A stretch of 45,727 nt of DNA. Source: Caballeronia udeis (GTDB lineage: Bacteria > Pseudomonadota > Gammaproteobacteria > Burkholderiales > Burkholderiaceae). This document shows, piece by piece, positions 7,438 to 16,099 of the stretch (positions within the stretch are counted from its first letter, which is position 1; the number at the start of each line of letters is the position of its first letter). Position numbers and translations under genes: made by a program. The DNA lies in contig NZ_FCOK02000080.1 of the NCBI RefSeq assembly GCF_001544555.2, forward strand, positions 1 through 45,727. The letters are read 5' to 3'. The notes beneath the pieces were generated by a model that was given only the letters and a program-made list of their open reading frames with translations, did not search any database and had not been told where the DNA came from.

Positions 7438-8490
7438 TCAAGCCGCCGCTTGCCGCGTGAGCAGCATCGCGTCGCCGTAGCTGAAAAACCGATACCGCTC
7501 TTGAATCGCATGCGCGTATGCCGCGCGGATCGCGTCCATGCCTGCGAACGCCGAGACCAGCATCATCAGCGTGGATTTCGGCAAGTGGAAGTTGGTCACG
7601 AGCCGGTCGACCACCCGGAATTGATACCCCGGCGTGATGAAAATATCCGTCTCGGCGCTGGTTTGCGCGAGCGGCCGGCCAGCAACGGCCGCGTCGCGGG
7701 CGGCGGCTTCGAGCGCGCGCAGCGAAGTCGTGCCGACCGCGACCACCCGGTTTCCCCGCGCTTTCGTCGCCGTGATCTTGTCCGCCAGCTCCTGCGGCAG
7801 CCGATACCATTCGCTATGCATCTTGTGTTCCGCGAGGTTCTCCACGCGCACCGGCTGGAACGTGCCCGCGCCCACGTGCAGCGTCAGCGTCGCGCGCTCC
7901 ACGCCGCGCGCGTCGAGTGCGGCAAAGAGTGCCGGGTCGAAGTGCAGGCCCGCCGTGGGCGCCGCGACAGCGCCGGGGTTGGCTGCGTAGACGGTCTGGT
8001 AGCGGGTTTCATCGAAGGAATCGGGGTCGTGTTCGATATACGGCGGCAACGGCAGGCGGCCGTATTGCTCGATCAGCGTCAGGCAATCGGCGGGAAAGTG
8101 CAGCGTGTAGAACGGTTCCACGCGCTCGCCGACCGTGACCTCAAAGGCATCGGCGAGAACCAGTTTCGTACCCGGTAAGGGACTTTTGCTTGCCCGGATC
8201 TGGGCGAGCGCGGTGGTCGCGCCGGTCAGGCGCTCGACCAGCACCTCGATACGGCCGCCGCTGGCCTTTTGGCCGAGGAACCGCGCCTTCAGGACTTTGG
8301 TATCGTTGAAGACGAGCAGGTCACCGGGTTCGAGCAGGTTGGGCAATTCGGTGAAATGGCGATCGGTGAAAGCCGCCGTCGCGGCGCGGTTGTCCACGTC
8401 GAGCAAACGGCTCGCGCTGCGCTCGGTGAGCGCCGTTTGCGCGATCAGCTCGGGCGGCAGATTAAAATCGAAGTCGGAAAGCGTGAACAT
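7438..8490 (-). CDS. queA: S-adenosylmethionine:tRNA ribosyltransferase-isomerase
   Basis: QueA transfers and isomerises the ribosyl group of S-adenosylmethionine onto preQ1-tRNA to give epoxyqueuosine. The 350-residue protein starts MFTLSDFDFNLPPELIAQ and has the family blocks DRHFTELPNLLEPGDLLVFND, AAPTAGLHFD, and TNFHLPKSTLMMLVSAFAG near the C-terminus. ATG 8490 gives the standard N-terminus; the frame stays open to 8802 but encodes nothing similar to the family. It is the first gene of a leftward series with tgt and the sec genes, and it is divergent from recG. Confidence 0.97.
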   Translation of the reverse strand: MFTLSDFDFNLPPELIAQTALTERSASRLLDVDNRAATAAFTDRHFTELPNLLEPGDLLVFNDTKVLKARFLGQKASGGRIEVLVERLTGATTALAQIRASKSPLPGTKLVLADAFEVTVGERVEPFYTLHFPADCLTLIEQYGRLPLPPYIEHDPDSFDETRYQTVYAANPGAVAAPTAGLHFDPALFAALDARGVERATLTLHVGAGTFQPVRVENLAEHKMHSEWYRLPQELADKITATKARGNRVVAVGTTSLRALEAAARDAAVAGRPLAQTSAETDIFITPGYQFRVVDRLVTNFHLPKSTLMMLVSAFAGMDAIRAAYAHAIQERYRFFSYGDAMLLTRQAAA

Positions 8491-8845
8491 GGGGAAAGCA
8501 GGTCGATGCGCGATGAAACGCGCGTTATTTTGGCCAGGCGTTTGGCAAGGCGGCGCGGGTAGGCGCGGATTCAGTCCGTTAATGCGGTTTCGCGGGCAGG
8601 CTCTCTGATCGACCGCTGCGACGGCTTCAAATAGCGGCGCGGCCTCTCGATATCCACTGGACCGCCCCGGAATGCACCGGGAAGCCGTTGTTTTCGCAGC
8701 CGCGTCTGTGCGGTTCGATGGGCGAAAACCCCTTGCCGGCTGCATGTTCAGGCGCTGTAACGAACCCACGCGTGCCGCGTGGCGAGCGGATGATGACCGC
8801 ATCGCCGTGCCGAACGAAGCCGATATTGTACTTTGAAGAGATTAG
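8491..8845. other. Divergent intergenic region between queA and recG
   Basis: These 355 bases separate two genes that diverge, so they must hold promoters for both. I cannot pick a convincing -35/-10 pair for either direction. I see no repeat, RNA gene or small ORF with a credible ribosome site. Confidence 0.5.
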
Positions 8846-11086
8846 ATGCCCTTGCCCGACCGCCGTTTGCTCGCTGCTCCCGACGCCCAAGACGCTCCCG
8901 ATGCAGCCGGTGAACCCGACGCGCCTGTTCAAAAGCGCAAGCGTTCGCGCTCGGGCGGCGCGAAAACGCTCGCGAATCTGGAGATCGCCGAGGACAAGGT
9001 CCAGCCCTTGAAACCCGCCGCGGCGCCACCCAAACCCGTCGACAAACTGGCCAAACTCGGCCTGAAATCCGATATCGATCTCGTGCTGCATCTGCCGATG
9101 CGCTATGAGGACGAAACCAGCATCACGCCGATCGCCCATCTGATTCCCGGCGACAACACTCAGACCGAAGGTGTGGTGTTCGACAACGAGATCGCGTACC
9201 GCCCGCGCCGGCAGTTGCTGGTCAAGATCCACGACGACGCCGGCGATGAACTCACGCTGCGCTTCCTCAATTTCTACGGCTCGCAGGTCAAGCAGATGGC
9301 GATCGGCGTGCGCCTGCGGGTGCGTGGCGATGTGCGCGGCGGTTTTTTCGGCATGGAGATGGTGCATCCGGCGGTGCGTCCGGTGGATGAAGACACGCCG
9401 CTGCCGCAAGCGTTGACGCCGGTGTATCCGAGCACGGCGGGGGTGTCGCAGGCGTATTTGCGCAAGGCTATCGACAACGCGTTGTCGCGGGTTCATCTGC
9501 CGGAGCTGTTGCCGGAGAAGATTGCCCGGGCGCATCTGCAGCCGCTGCATGTGCCCGCGTTGCTCGATGCCGTGAAAACGCTGCATCACCCGCACGCCGA
9601 TTCCGATGAAAACGCGCTGATCGACGGCACGCATCCGGCGTGGACGCGCATCAAGTTCGAGGAATTGCTTGCGCAGCAGTTGTCGCTCAAACGCGCGCAC
9701 GAGGAGCGCCGCACGCGCGCCGCGCCGGTGATGCCGCGCTTGCAGAACGTGCCGGAATCGCTGGTCGCGAGGTTCCTTAATACGCTGCCGTTCAAGCTGA
9801 CCGGCGCGCAGGAACGCGTGTGCGCCGAGATCTCCGCCGAACTCATGTTGCCGCATCCCATGCAGCGTCTGCTGCAGGGCGACGTGGGCAGTGGCAAGAC
9901 GATCGTGGCGGCGCTTGCTGCCGCGCAAGCTATCGACGCCGGTTATCAGGCCGCGTTGATGGCGCCGACCGAAATCCTGGCCGAGCAGCACGCGCGCAAG
10001 CTGCGTGCGTGGCTGGAGCCGCTTGGCGTGACGGTGGCATGGCTCGCCGGCAGTTTGAAGGCGAAGGAAAAGCGCGCGGCGCTGGAAGCGGCGGCATCGG
10101 GCGCGGCGCAACTGGTGATTGGAACGCACGCGATCATTCAGGACGCGGTGGAGTTTTCGCGGCTGGGTTTTGTGATTGTCGATGAACAGCACCGGTTTGG
10201 CGTGGCCCAGCGGCTTGCGTTGCGGGCCAAGGCGCATAACGCAGCGGATGGCGTGAACAACTTTCAGCCGCATCAACTCATGATGTCGGCCACGCCGATT
10301 CCGCGCACGCTTGCCATGACGTATTACGCGGATCTGGATGTATCGACTATTGATGAATTGCCGCCGGGGCGCACGCCCATCCTGACCAAGCTGGTCGCCG
10401 ATAACCGCCGGGAAGAGGTGATTGCCCGTGTGCGCGAAGCGGCGCTGACCGGACGGCAAGTGTATTGGGTGTGTCCGCTGATCGAGGAAAGCGAGACGTT
10501 GCAATTGCAGACGGCGGTGGAGACCTACGAAACACTTGTTGCTGCATTGCCGGAGTTGCGCATTGGGCTGGTGCATGGGCGTTTGCCGCCGGCGGAGAAA
10601 GCCGCTGTCATGGACGCATTCACGCGCGCCGAGGTCCAGTTGCTGGTGGCAACGACGGTGATCGAAGTGGGGGTGGACGTGCCGAACGCCTCGCTGATGG
10701 TGATCGAACATGCGGAGCGCTTTGGCCTGGCGCAGCTTCACCAGTTGCGTGGCCGTGTGGGGCGAGGCAGCGCGGCTTCCGTGTGCGTGCTGATGTACGC
10801 CGGGCCGTTGTCGCAGACGGCGCGGGCTCGTTTGCAGACCATGCGCGAAACCACCGATGGCTTCGAAATCGCCCGTCGCGACCTGGAGATTCGCGGCCCC
10901 GGCGAGTTCCTTGGCGCGCGGCAGTCGGGTGCGGCGATGCTGCGGTTTGCCAGCTTGGAAAACGATGGCTGGCTGATCGAACCGGCGCGCACGGCGGCCG
11001 ACGAGATGCTGGCCCATTTCCCGGAGGCGGTCACGAACCATCTGGCGCGATGGCTCGGTGCGCGCGAGCAATACCTGAAAGCTTGA
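8846..11086 (+). CDS. recG: ATP-dependent DNA helicase RecG
   Basis: RecG remodels stalled replication forks and branch-migrates Holliday junctions. The 746-residue protein has a low-complexity charged N-terminal tail (about 1-60), then the wedge/OB region. The helicase core follows: Walker A GDVGSGKT near residue 348, the DEQH box near 446 and SATPIPRTLAMT (motif III). The C-terminal helicase domain carries QLRGRVGRG. ATG 8846 follows GAAGAG. The N-terminal tail makes it some 50 residues longer than E. coli RecG, as is common in this group. It is co-directional with oxyR across a 202-base gap. Confidence 0.96.
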   Translation: MPLPDRRLLAAPDAQDAPDAAGEPDAPVQKRKRSRSGGAKTLANLEIAEDKVQPLKPAAAPPKPVDKLAKLGLKSDIDLVLHLPMRYEDETSITPIAHLIPGDNTQTEGVVFDNEIAYRPRRQLLVKIHDDAGDELTLRFLNFYGSQVKQMAIGVRLRVRGDVRGGFFGMEMVHPAVRPVDEDTPLPQALTPVYPSTAGVSQAYLRKAIDNALSRVHLPELLPEKIARAHLQPLHVPALLDAVKTLHHPHADSDENALIDGTHPAWTRIKFEELLAQQLSLKRAHEERRTRAAPVMPRLQNVPESLVARFLNTLPFKLTGAQERVCAEISAELMLPHPMQRLLQGDVGSGKTIVAALAAAQAIDAGYQAALMAPTEILAEQHARKLRAWLEPLGVTVAWLAGSLKAKEKRAALEAAASGAAQLVIGTHAIIQDAVEFSRLGFVIVDEQHRFGVAQRLALRAKAHNAADGVNNFQPHQLMMSATPIPRTLAMTYYADLDVSTIDELPPGRTPILTKLVADNRREEVIARVREAALTGRQVYWVCPLIEESETLQLQTAVETYETLVAALPELRIGLVHGRLPPAEKAAVMDAFTRAEVQLLVATTVIEVGVDVPNASLMVIEHAERFGLAQLHQLRGRVGRGSAASVCVLMYAGPLSQTARARLQTMRETTDGFEIARRDLEIRGPGEFLGARQSGAAMLRFASLENDGWLIEPARTAADEMLAHFPEAVTNHLARWLGAREQYLKA

Positions 11087-11221
11087 AAAGGGTTTTTCGT
11101 TCGCACGGCCGGGATTACGGGATCGGGCGAGGCGGCCTCTGTACGCCCCGCGCACGAACGAAACATTCCGCTCACTGGTGCGAACGAAACCCCGTTCATG
11201 AACTCCAAAAGCCACCGCGGG

Positions 11222-11250
11222 TTGGCGAATCCCCCCGACGGGTGTATAAG
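11222..11250 (+). promoter_or_regulatory. Candidate sigma-70 promoter of oxyR
   Basis: TTGGCG (11222-11227) and TATAAG (11245-11250) are separated by exactly 17 bases. They lie about 40 bases upstream of the oxyR start, inside the gap after recG. Confidence 0.55.
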
Positions 11251-11288
11251 TCAAATCCTATCGATTCAACGACTCTGATTGGCCCCTA

Positions 11289-12248
11289 ATGACCTTAACC
11301 GAATTGAAGTACATCGTTGCGGTGGCGCGCGAGCGGCATTTTGGCCGTGCGGCCGAGGCGTGTTTCGTGAGTCAGCCGACCTTGTCGGTAGCAATCAAGA
11401 AGCTGGAAGATGAACTGAACGTGCAGATTTTCGAGCGCGGCACCAGCGAAGTCAGCGTCACCCCGATTGGCGAACAGATCGTCACCCAAGCGCAGCGCGT
11501 CCTGGAACAAACGCTCGCCATCAAGGAAATCGCCAAGCAGGGCAAGGATCCGCTGGTCGGGCCGCTGCGCCTTGGCGTGATCTACACCATCGGGCCGTAT
11601 CTGTTGCCCACGCTCGTCAAGCAGATGATCAAGCGCGTGCCGCAGATGCCGCTGATGCTCCAGGAAAACTACACGCTCAAGCTGATCGAACTGCTGAAGC
11701 AGGGCGAAATCGATGTCGCCATCATGGCGCTGCCGTTCCCGGAAACGGGCCTGATGGTGCGCCCGCTGTTCGATGAACCCTTCGTTGTCGCCATGCCGGC
11801 GGGCCATCCGTGGGAAAACCGCGCGAAGATCAATGCCGACGACCTGAAGCTGGAAACCATGCTGCTGCTGGGTAGCGGCCACTGTTTCCGCGATCATGTG
11901 CTCGGCGTGTGTCCCGAACTGATGCGCTTTTCGCAGAGCGCGGACGGCATCCAGAAGACGTTCGAGGGGTCGTCGCTGGAAACCATCCGGCACATGGTTG
12001 CAAGCGGCGTCGGCATTACCGTGCTGCCGCGGATGTCGGTGATGGAAGTGAAACCGCACGCGGGCGGCGTGGACGCCGGCCTGCTGAGCTACGTTCCCTT
12101 CGACGACCCCATTCCAGACCGCCGCGTCGTGCTGGCGTGGCGCAAGAGTTTCACGCGGATGCCGGCCATCGAGGCCATCTGCGACGCAATCGCCGCCTGC
12201 AATATCCCTGGCGTTACGCGGCTAGAGTTGCCCGCCGCAGTCAACTAG
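11289..12248 (+). CDS. oxyR: Hydrogen peroxide-sensing LysR regulator OxyR
   Basis: OxyR is activated when peroxide joins two cysteines, and it then switches on catalase, Dps and related genes. The 319-residue protein has a LysR winged-helix domain (about 1-60, with RHFGRAAEACFVSQPTLSVA). Its effector domain carries the redox pair GSGHCFRDHVLGVC, Cys199 and Cys208, at the same numbers as in E. coli OxyR. Those two cysteines separate it from other LysR proteins. The genes immediately downstream (catalase, dps) are classical OxyR targets, so local regulation is very likely. A GC-rich stem (12276-12296) follows the stop but lacks a T tract. Confidence 0.96.
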   Translation: MTLTELKYIVAVARERHFGRAAEACFVSQPTLSVAIKKLEDELNVQIFERGTSEVSVTPIGEQIVTQAQRVLEQTLAIKEIAKQGKDPLVGPLRLGVIYTIGPYLLPTLVKQMIKRVPQMPLMLQENYTLKLIELLKQGEIDVAIMALPFPETGLMVRPLFDEPFVVAMPAGHPWENRAKINADDLKLETMLLLGSGHCFRDHVLGVCPELMRFSQSADGIQKTFEGSSLETIRHMVASGVGITVLPRMSVMEVKPHAGGVDAGLLSYVPFDDPIPDRRVVLAWRKSFTRMPAIEAICDAIAACNIPGVTRLELPAAVN

Positions 12249-12360
12249 TCCTTTCTTAGCTGGATTTAGCTTGTACCGCGCCCAGCATGGGCGCGGATTC
12301 CGGCACCATTTCCCCGCTCTTTTCAAGCTGCGCGCTCCGCAAATTTGCTTGGCCTATCGC

Positions 12361-12416
12361 ATAGATTAAATTAATTGAATTCGATAATCAGATAGTCTTT
12401 GCTATTCTCACCTCCA
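12361..12416 (+). promoter_or_regulatory. Candidate OxyR-controlled promoter of the catalase unit
   Basis: This AT-rich block stands out from its surroundings. It contains ATAG (12361), then ATAG-6-CTAT (12392-12405), overlapping a TATTCT-type -10 (12403-12408) with no good -35, as expected for an OxyR-activated promoter. The spacing departs by one base from the ATAG-7-CTAT consensus half-site, so the site call is tentative. A small hairpin GGATCG-4-CGATCC (12418-12433) lies just downstream. Confidence 0.4.
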
Positions 12417-12458
12417 TGGATCGACCCCGATCCACCCAGAACAACACCGGAGGAAGCC

Positions 12459-12560
12459 ATGACGCTGATCGCCCGCCAGGCCACGCAATTCACTGCGACA
12501 TTTCGCGAAGCAAAAGGCGTTGTGGCTGAAGTGCTAGCCAGTTTCGCCAGCATTTGCTGA
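12459..12560 (+). CDS. Short ORF (33 aa) in the catalase leader
   Basis: A strong ribosome site (CGGAGGAAG, 6 bases before ATG) precedes a 33-codon frame beginning MTLIARQATQF and ending ASFASIC, with stop TGA at 12558-12560. It lies between the candidate promoter and the catalase start, 50 bases before the latter, on the same strand. The sequence is mildly amphipathic with no clear membrane helix or domain. It could be a small protein or a leader that tunes catalase translation. The ribosome site is better than that of the catalase itself. I do not recognise a family. Confidence 0.5.
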   Translation: MTLIARQATQFTATFREAKGVVAEVLASFASIC

Positions 12561-12610
12561 GCTTCCCCGACATAACGTTTCGTCCCCAGACAAATTCCAC
12601 GGAGTAATCG

Positions 12611-14095
12611 ATGAGCAATCGCATCCTCACCACCGCAGCAGGCGCGCCAGTCGGCGACAACCAGAATTCGATCACCGCTGGTCCGCGTGGTCCGATCGCA
12701 CTGCAGGATTTCTGGCTGATCGAGAAGCTCGCGCATTTTGACCGCGAAGTGATTCCCGAGCGCCGTGTGCACGCCAAGGGGTCGGGCGCGTTCGGTACGC
12801 TCAAGATCACGCACGATATCTCGCGCTTAACGAAAGCCAAGGTATTTGCGGAAGTCGGCAAGCAGACACCGTTGTTCATGCGCTTTTCGACGGTTGCCGG
12901 CGAGCGCGGCGCGGCTGACGCCGAGCGCGACGTACGTGGTTTCTCGATCAAGTTCTACACGGAAGAAGGCAACTGGGATGTGGTCGGCAATAACACGCCG
13001 GTGTTTTTTATCCGCGATCCGCTGAAGTTTCCTGACTTTATCCACACGCAAAAGCGTGATCCGTATACGAACATGCGCAGCAACGTGGCGGCGTGGGACT
13101 TCTGGTCGCGGCATCCGGAATCGTTGCATCAGGTCACCATCCTGATGAGTGATCGCGGGATTCCGAAGAGCTACAGGCAGATGCATGGTTTCGGCTCGCA
13201 CACGTATTCGTTCATCAACGCGAATAACGAGCGTTTCTACGTGAAGTTCCATTTCAAGTCGCAGCAGCCGCTCGAGAATTTCACCGATGCCGAAGCTGCA
13301 GCAGTGGTCGGCAGCGACCGGGAAAGCGCGCAGCGTGACCTGGTGGATAACATCGACCGCGGTAATTTCCCGAAGTGGAATTTCCGCATCCAGGTGATGA
13401 CCGAAGCGGAAGCGGCGACGTATCGCATGAATCCGTTCGATGTCACCAAGGTGTGGCCGCACAAGGATTTTCCGCTGATCGACGTGGGCACGATCGAGCT
13501 GAATCGAAACGCAGGCAACTATTTCGCCGATGTCGAGCAGGCGGCTTTCACGCCGGCGAACGTGGTGCCGGGTATTGGCTTCTCGCCGGACCGCTTGCTG
13601 CAAGGACGCTTGTTCTCGTATGGCGATGCGCATAGGTATCGTCTTGGCATCAATCACCATCAGATTCCGGTGAATGCGCCGAAGGCCGCCGTGCAGAACT
13701 CGTTTCATCGTGATGGCGGCATGCGCGTCGACGGTAACAGCGGCGGCCGCGTGAACTATGAGCCGAACCGGTTCGGCGACTTCGCGCAGGACGCGAGCGT
13801 GAACGAGCCGGCATTGGCGGCGGGTGCGGTCGAGCGTTACGACCATCGTGAAGACGGGGACTACTACAGCCAGCCGGGCGCGCTGTTCCGCCTCTTCGAC
13901 GACGCGCAGAAGCAGCGCTTTTTCGGCAACATCGCGCGGCATATTTTCGGCGTGCCGAACGAGATCGTGGCGGTTCAGGTCGAGCACTTCCGGCGTGCTG
14001 ACCCGGCGTATGCGGCGGGTGTTGTCGCGGCGCTCGCGGCGTTGGGCCAGAAGGTTGAAACGGCTGACGCGGATGCTGAAGCTGCGATGAAGTAA
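12611..14095 (+). CDS. katA: Monofunctional heme catalase (small-subunit clade)
   Basis: This enzyme dismutates hydrogen peroxide to water and oxygen in the cytoplasm. The 494-residue protein has the catalytic RVHAKGSGAFG with His54, the distal Asn127 in WDVVGNNTP, and the heme-ligand Tyr337 in RLFSYGDAHRYRLG. Length fits small-subunit catalases without the C-terminal flavodoxin-like domain. No signal peptide is seen. It lies downstream of oxyR and the 33-codon leader ORF, so peroxide induction through OxyR is expected. The symbol is given by clade; other names are used for the same family. Confidence 0.94.
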   Translation: MSNRILTTAAGAPVGDNQNSITAGPRGPIALQDFWLIEKLAHFDREVIPERRVHAKGSGAFGTLKITHDISRLTKAKVFAEVGKQTPLFMRFSTVAGERGAADAERDVRGFSIKFYTEEGNWDVVGNNTPVFFIRDPLKFPDFIHTQKRDPYTNMRSNVAAWDFWSRHPESLHQVTILMSDRGIPKSYRQMHGFGSHTYSFINANNERFYVKFHFKSQQPLENFTDAEAAAVVGSDRESAQRDLVDNIDRGNFPKWNFRIQVMTEAEAATYRMNPFDVTKVWPHKDFPLIDVGTIELNRNAGNYFADVEQAAFTPANVVPGIGFSPDRLLQGRLFSYGDAHRYRLGINHHQIPVNAPKAAVQNSFHRDGGMRVDGNSGGRVNYEPNRFGDFAQDASVNEPALAAGAVERYDHREDGDYYSQPGALFRLFDDAQKQRFFGNIARHIFGVPNEIVAVQVEHFRRADPAYAAGVVAALAALGQKVETADADAEAAMK

Positions 14096-14167
14096 GCAGG
14101 GCGGGGCGCGTTTTGAGAAAGTGCGTCCCCCTTTGATTTGACACGCAGGACTCAAAGGAGAACGACG

Positions 14168-14338
14168 ATGACACGAGCGATCATGACACTCGAACGGGCG
14201 GTGAGCGGTATTGAGACAAAGAGCCTCAATGCGTCGCGCGGCGTACGGCTCGCGATCGGTTTTGGCATTGTCGCGGCGAGTTACGCGGTGGTGATTATCG
14301 AAGGACTGCATGGCGTTGGTTTCGCCGGATTGTCCTGA
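14168..14338 (+). CDS. Small single-helix membrane protein (56 aa)
   Basis: ATG 14168 follows AAGGAG at a good distance and gives a 56-residue protein. A charged N-terminal half (MTRAIMTLERAV) precedes one hydrophobic helix at about residues 27-47 (VRLAIGFGIVAASYAVVIIE). It starts 72 bases after the catalase stop, on the same strand and before dps, which suggests shared expression in the peroxide response. I do not recognise a family and assign no function. An in-frame start 30 bases upstream is possible but has a poorer ribosome site. Confidence 0.6.
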   Translation: MTRAIMTLERAVSGIETKSLNASRGVRLAIGFGIVAASYAVVIIEGLHGVGFAGLS

Positions 14339-14493
14339 AAGCGCGTCGTCACGACGCACCCGATAACCGCTCTGACCCGCCTCCATGGGGGGTCGCGCCG
14401 CGTTTCTAAGATAAACTCACGAACGCTCGGCGGCCCCGGCAGCAGCATTGGCCGGGTCGCTCGCATTGTTCGTATCACTCTCACGGAGTCACT

Positions 14494-14985
14494 ATGGCGA
14501 AGAAAATCGCATCACCGGCTGTGAACATCGGTATCAGCGACAAAGACCGCAAGAAGATCGCCGAAGGTTTGTCGCATCTGCTAGCCGATACGTACACGCT
14601 GTATCTCAAGACGCACAATTTTCACTGGAACGTCACGGGGCCGATGTTCAACACGCTCCACCTGATGTTCGAGGGGCAATACACGGAACTGGCGCTGGCT
14701 GTGGATTCGATCGCAGAACGTATTCGTGCGCTGGGTGTGTACGCGCCCGGCAGCTATCGCGAATTCGGGAAGCTGTCGTCCATTCCTGAAGCCGACGGCA
14801 TCCCGGCAGCGGAAGAGATGATCCGCCAGTTGGTGGAAGGTCAGGAAGCGGTTGTACGCACGGCGCGTGCAATTTTCCCGCTGACCGATAGCGCCAACGA
14901 CGAACCGACGGCCGACCTGTTGACGCAGCGCATGCAGATTCATGAGAAGACGGCGTGGATGTTGCGCGCGATGCTGGGGCAATAA
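14494..14985 (+). CDS. dps: Dps family ferritin-like DNA-protecting protein
   Basis: Dps assembles into 12-subunit shells that oxidise and store iron using peroxide, protecting DNA. The 163-residue protein has the family signature LKTHNFHWNVTGPMFNTLH, with the His ligand of the inter-subunit ferroxidase site, then FEGQYTELALAVDSIAERIR with the partner Asp/Glu residues. A short Lys-rich N-terminus (MAKKIASPA) could contact DNA. CACGGAG precedes ATG 14494. It is downstream of catalase and oxyR, and a terminator follows. Confidence 0.95.
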   Translation: MAKKIASPAVNIGISDKDRKKIAEGLSHLLADTYTLYLKTHNFHWNVTGPMFNTLHLMFEGQYTELALAVDSIAERIRALGVYAPGSYREFGKLSSIPEADGIPAAEEMIRQLVEGQEAVVRTARAIFPLTDSANDEPTADLLTQRMQIHEKTAWMLRAMLGQ

Positions 14986-15032
14986 AGATTTGATGTGATC
15001 GCCGGTGCATTGAGCACGGCGAATTGAATAGA

Positions 15033-15066
15033 GGAAGCCCCGCGTTCGGTCGAGCGTGGGGTTTTT
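15033..15066 (+). terminator. Intrinsic terminator after dps
   Basis: CCCCGCG and CGTGGGG (about 15038-15061, one G-T pair) form a stem around a 10-base loop, followed by TTTTT and further T-rich sequence. It lies 50 bases past the dps stop and isolates ubiA. Confidence 0.8.
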
Positions 15067-15152
15067 GGTTTTTTTGGGGCAAACCGGAAACGAACCGCAA
15101 ATCACCGCTGCCTTAAAATACCGTTACCGCCAATTGCCGCCGCCCCGTCGCC

Positions 15153-16013
15153 ATGCTCGCTCGCCTTCCGCTCTATCTCCGCCTCGTCCGCATGGACAAG
15201 CCCATCGGCAGCTTGCTGCTGCTGTGGCCAACGCTCAACGCGTTGTGGATCGCATCGAGCGGTCGTCCGTCGCCGATGCTCTTGCTGATCTTCGTGCTCG
15301 GCACGCTGCTCATGCGCTCAGCCGGTTGTGCAATCAACGACTACGCCGACCGGGACTTCGATAAACACGTGAAGCGCACCGAAAATCGCCCGATCACGTC
15401 CGGCAAGATTGCCGCTTGGGAAGCGGTGGCGTTGGCGGCGGCGTTATCGCTGATTGCATTCCTGTTGATTCTGCCGCTCAACACGCTGACAAAAGAACTC
15501 TCGGTGTTCGCGCTATTTGTGGCGGGCAGTTATCCGTTCACCAAGCGCTTTTTCGCGATTCCCCAGGCGTATCTGGGCATTGCGTTTGGCTTCGGCATTC
15601 CGATGGCCTTCGCCGCCGTGCAAGATCACGTGCCGCCGCTTGCATGGATCATGCTCGCCGCGAACGTGTTCTGGTCGGTCGCCTACGACACCGAATACGC
15701 GATGGTCGATCGCGACGACGACATCAAGATCGGCATCCGCACGTCGGCGCTGACATTTGGCCGGTTCGATGTAGTAGCCATCATGCTGTGTTATGCCGTC
15801 ACGCTTGGGATCTATGTGTGGATCGGCCTGACGCTGGCGTTCGGCGCGCTGTACTGGGTTGGCTGGATGGCGGCAGTGGCATGCGCCGTTTACCACTACA
15901 CGCTGATCAAGAACCGCGAGCGCATGCCGTGCTTCGCCGCGTTCAAACATAACAACTGGTTGGGTGGCGTGCTGTTCGCGGGCATTGCGGCGCATTACGC
16001 GTTCATGCGGTAG
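15153..16013 (+). CDS. ubiA: 4-hydroxybenzoate octaprenyltransferase
   Basis: UbiA attaches the polyprenyl tail to 4-hydroxybenzoate, the first membrane step of ubiquinone synthesis. The 286-residue integral membrane protein has both Asp-rich motifs that bind Mg-diphosphate: NDYADRDFDKHVKRTENRP (about 68-86), and YDTEYAMVDRDDDIKIG in the second half. About eight hydrophobic helices are visible. The start LARLPLYLRLVRMDKPIGSLLLLWP is typical. It stands alone, convergent with proC. A small CGCCC/GGGCG hairpin followed by TTTCTTTT lies just past the stop. Confidence 0.96.
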   Translation: MLARLPLYLRLVRMDKPIGSLLLLWPTLNALWIASSGRPSPMLLLIFVLGTLLMRSAGCAINDYADRDFDKHVKRTENRPITSGKIAAWEAVALAAALSLIAFLLILPLNTLTKELSVFALFVAGSYPFTKRFFAIPQAYLGIAFGFGIPMAFAAVQDHVPPLAWIMLAANVFWSVAYDTEYAMVDRDDDIKIGIRTSALTFGRFDVVAIMLCYAVTLGIYVWIGLTLAFGALYWVGWMAAVACAVYHYTLIKNRERMPCFAAFKHNNWLGGVLFAGIAAHYAFMR

Positions 16014-16019
16014 CGCGTT

Positions 16020-16048
16020 CGCCCCTACCGCAACAGGGCGTTTCTTTT
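16020..16048 (+). terminator. Probable terminator of ubiA
   Basis: CGCCC (16020-16024) and GGGCG (16036-16040) form a short stem with an 11-base loop, followed by TTTCTTTT. The stem is weak, but it is well placed in the convergent ubiA/proC gap. Confidence 0.55.
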
Positions 16049-16099
16049 AGCGTTCAGCTCAATGCTTTGCAGCACGCATTTGCCGAGAGTGCGTGGACG

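Noticed and set aside
8627..11254. 875-codon open frame antisense to recG
   Set aside because: It is extremely rich in Arg, His and Gln, covers the whole recG gene on the opposite strand, and has no recognisable domain. It is a typical shadow of a high-GC gene.
12361..12405. A full OxyR tetrameric site
   Set aside because: Only one ATAG/CTAT pair is present, with a 6-base rather than 7-base spacer, and the second pair is missing. I kept it only as a tentative promoter region.
12827..14386. 519-codon open frame antisense to catalase
   Set aside because: It mirrors the catalase codon pattern; no family similarity was seen.
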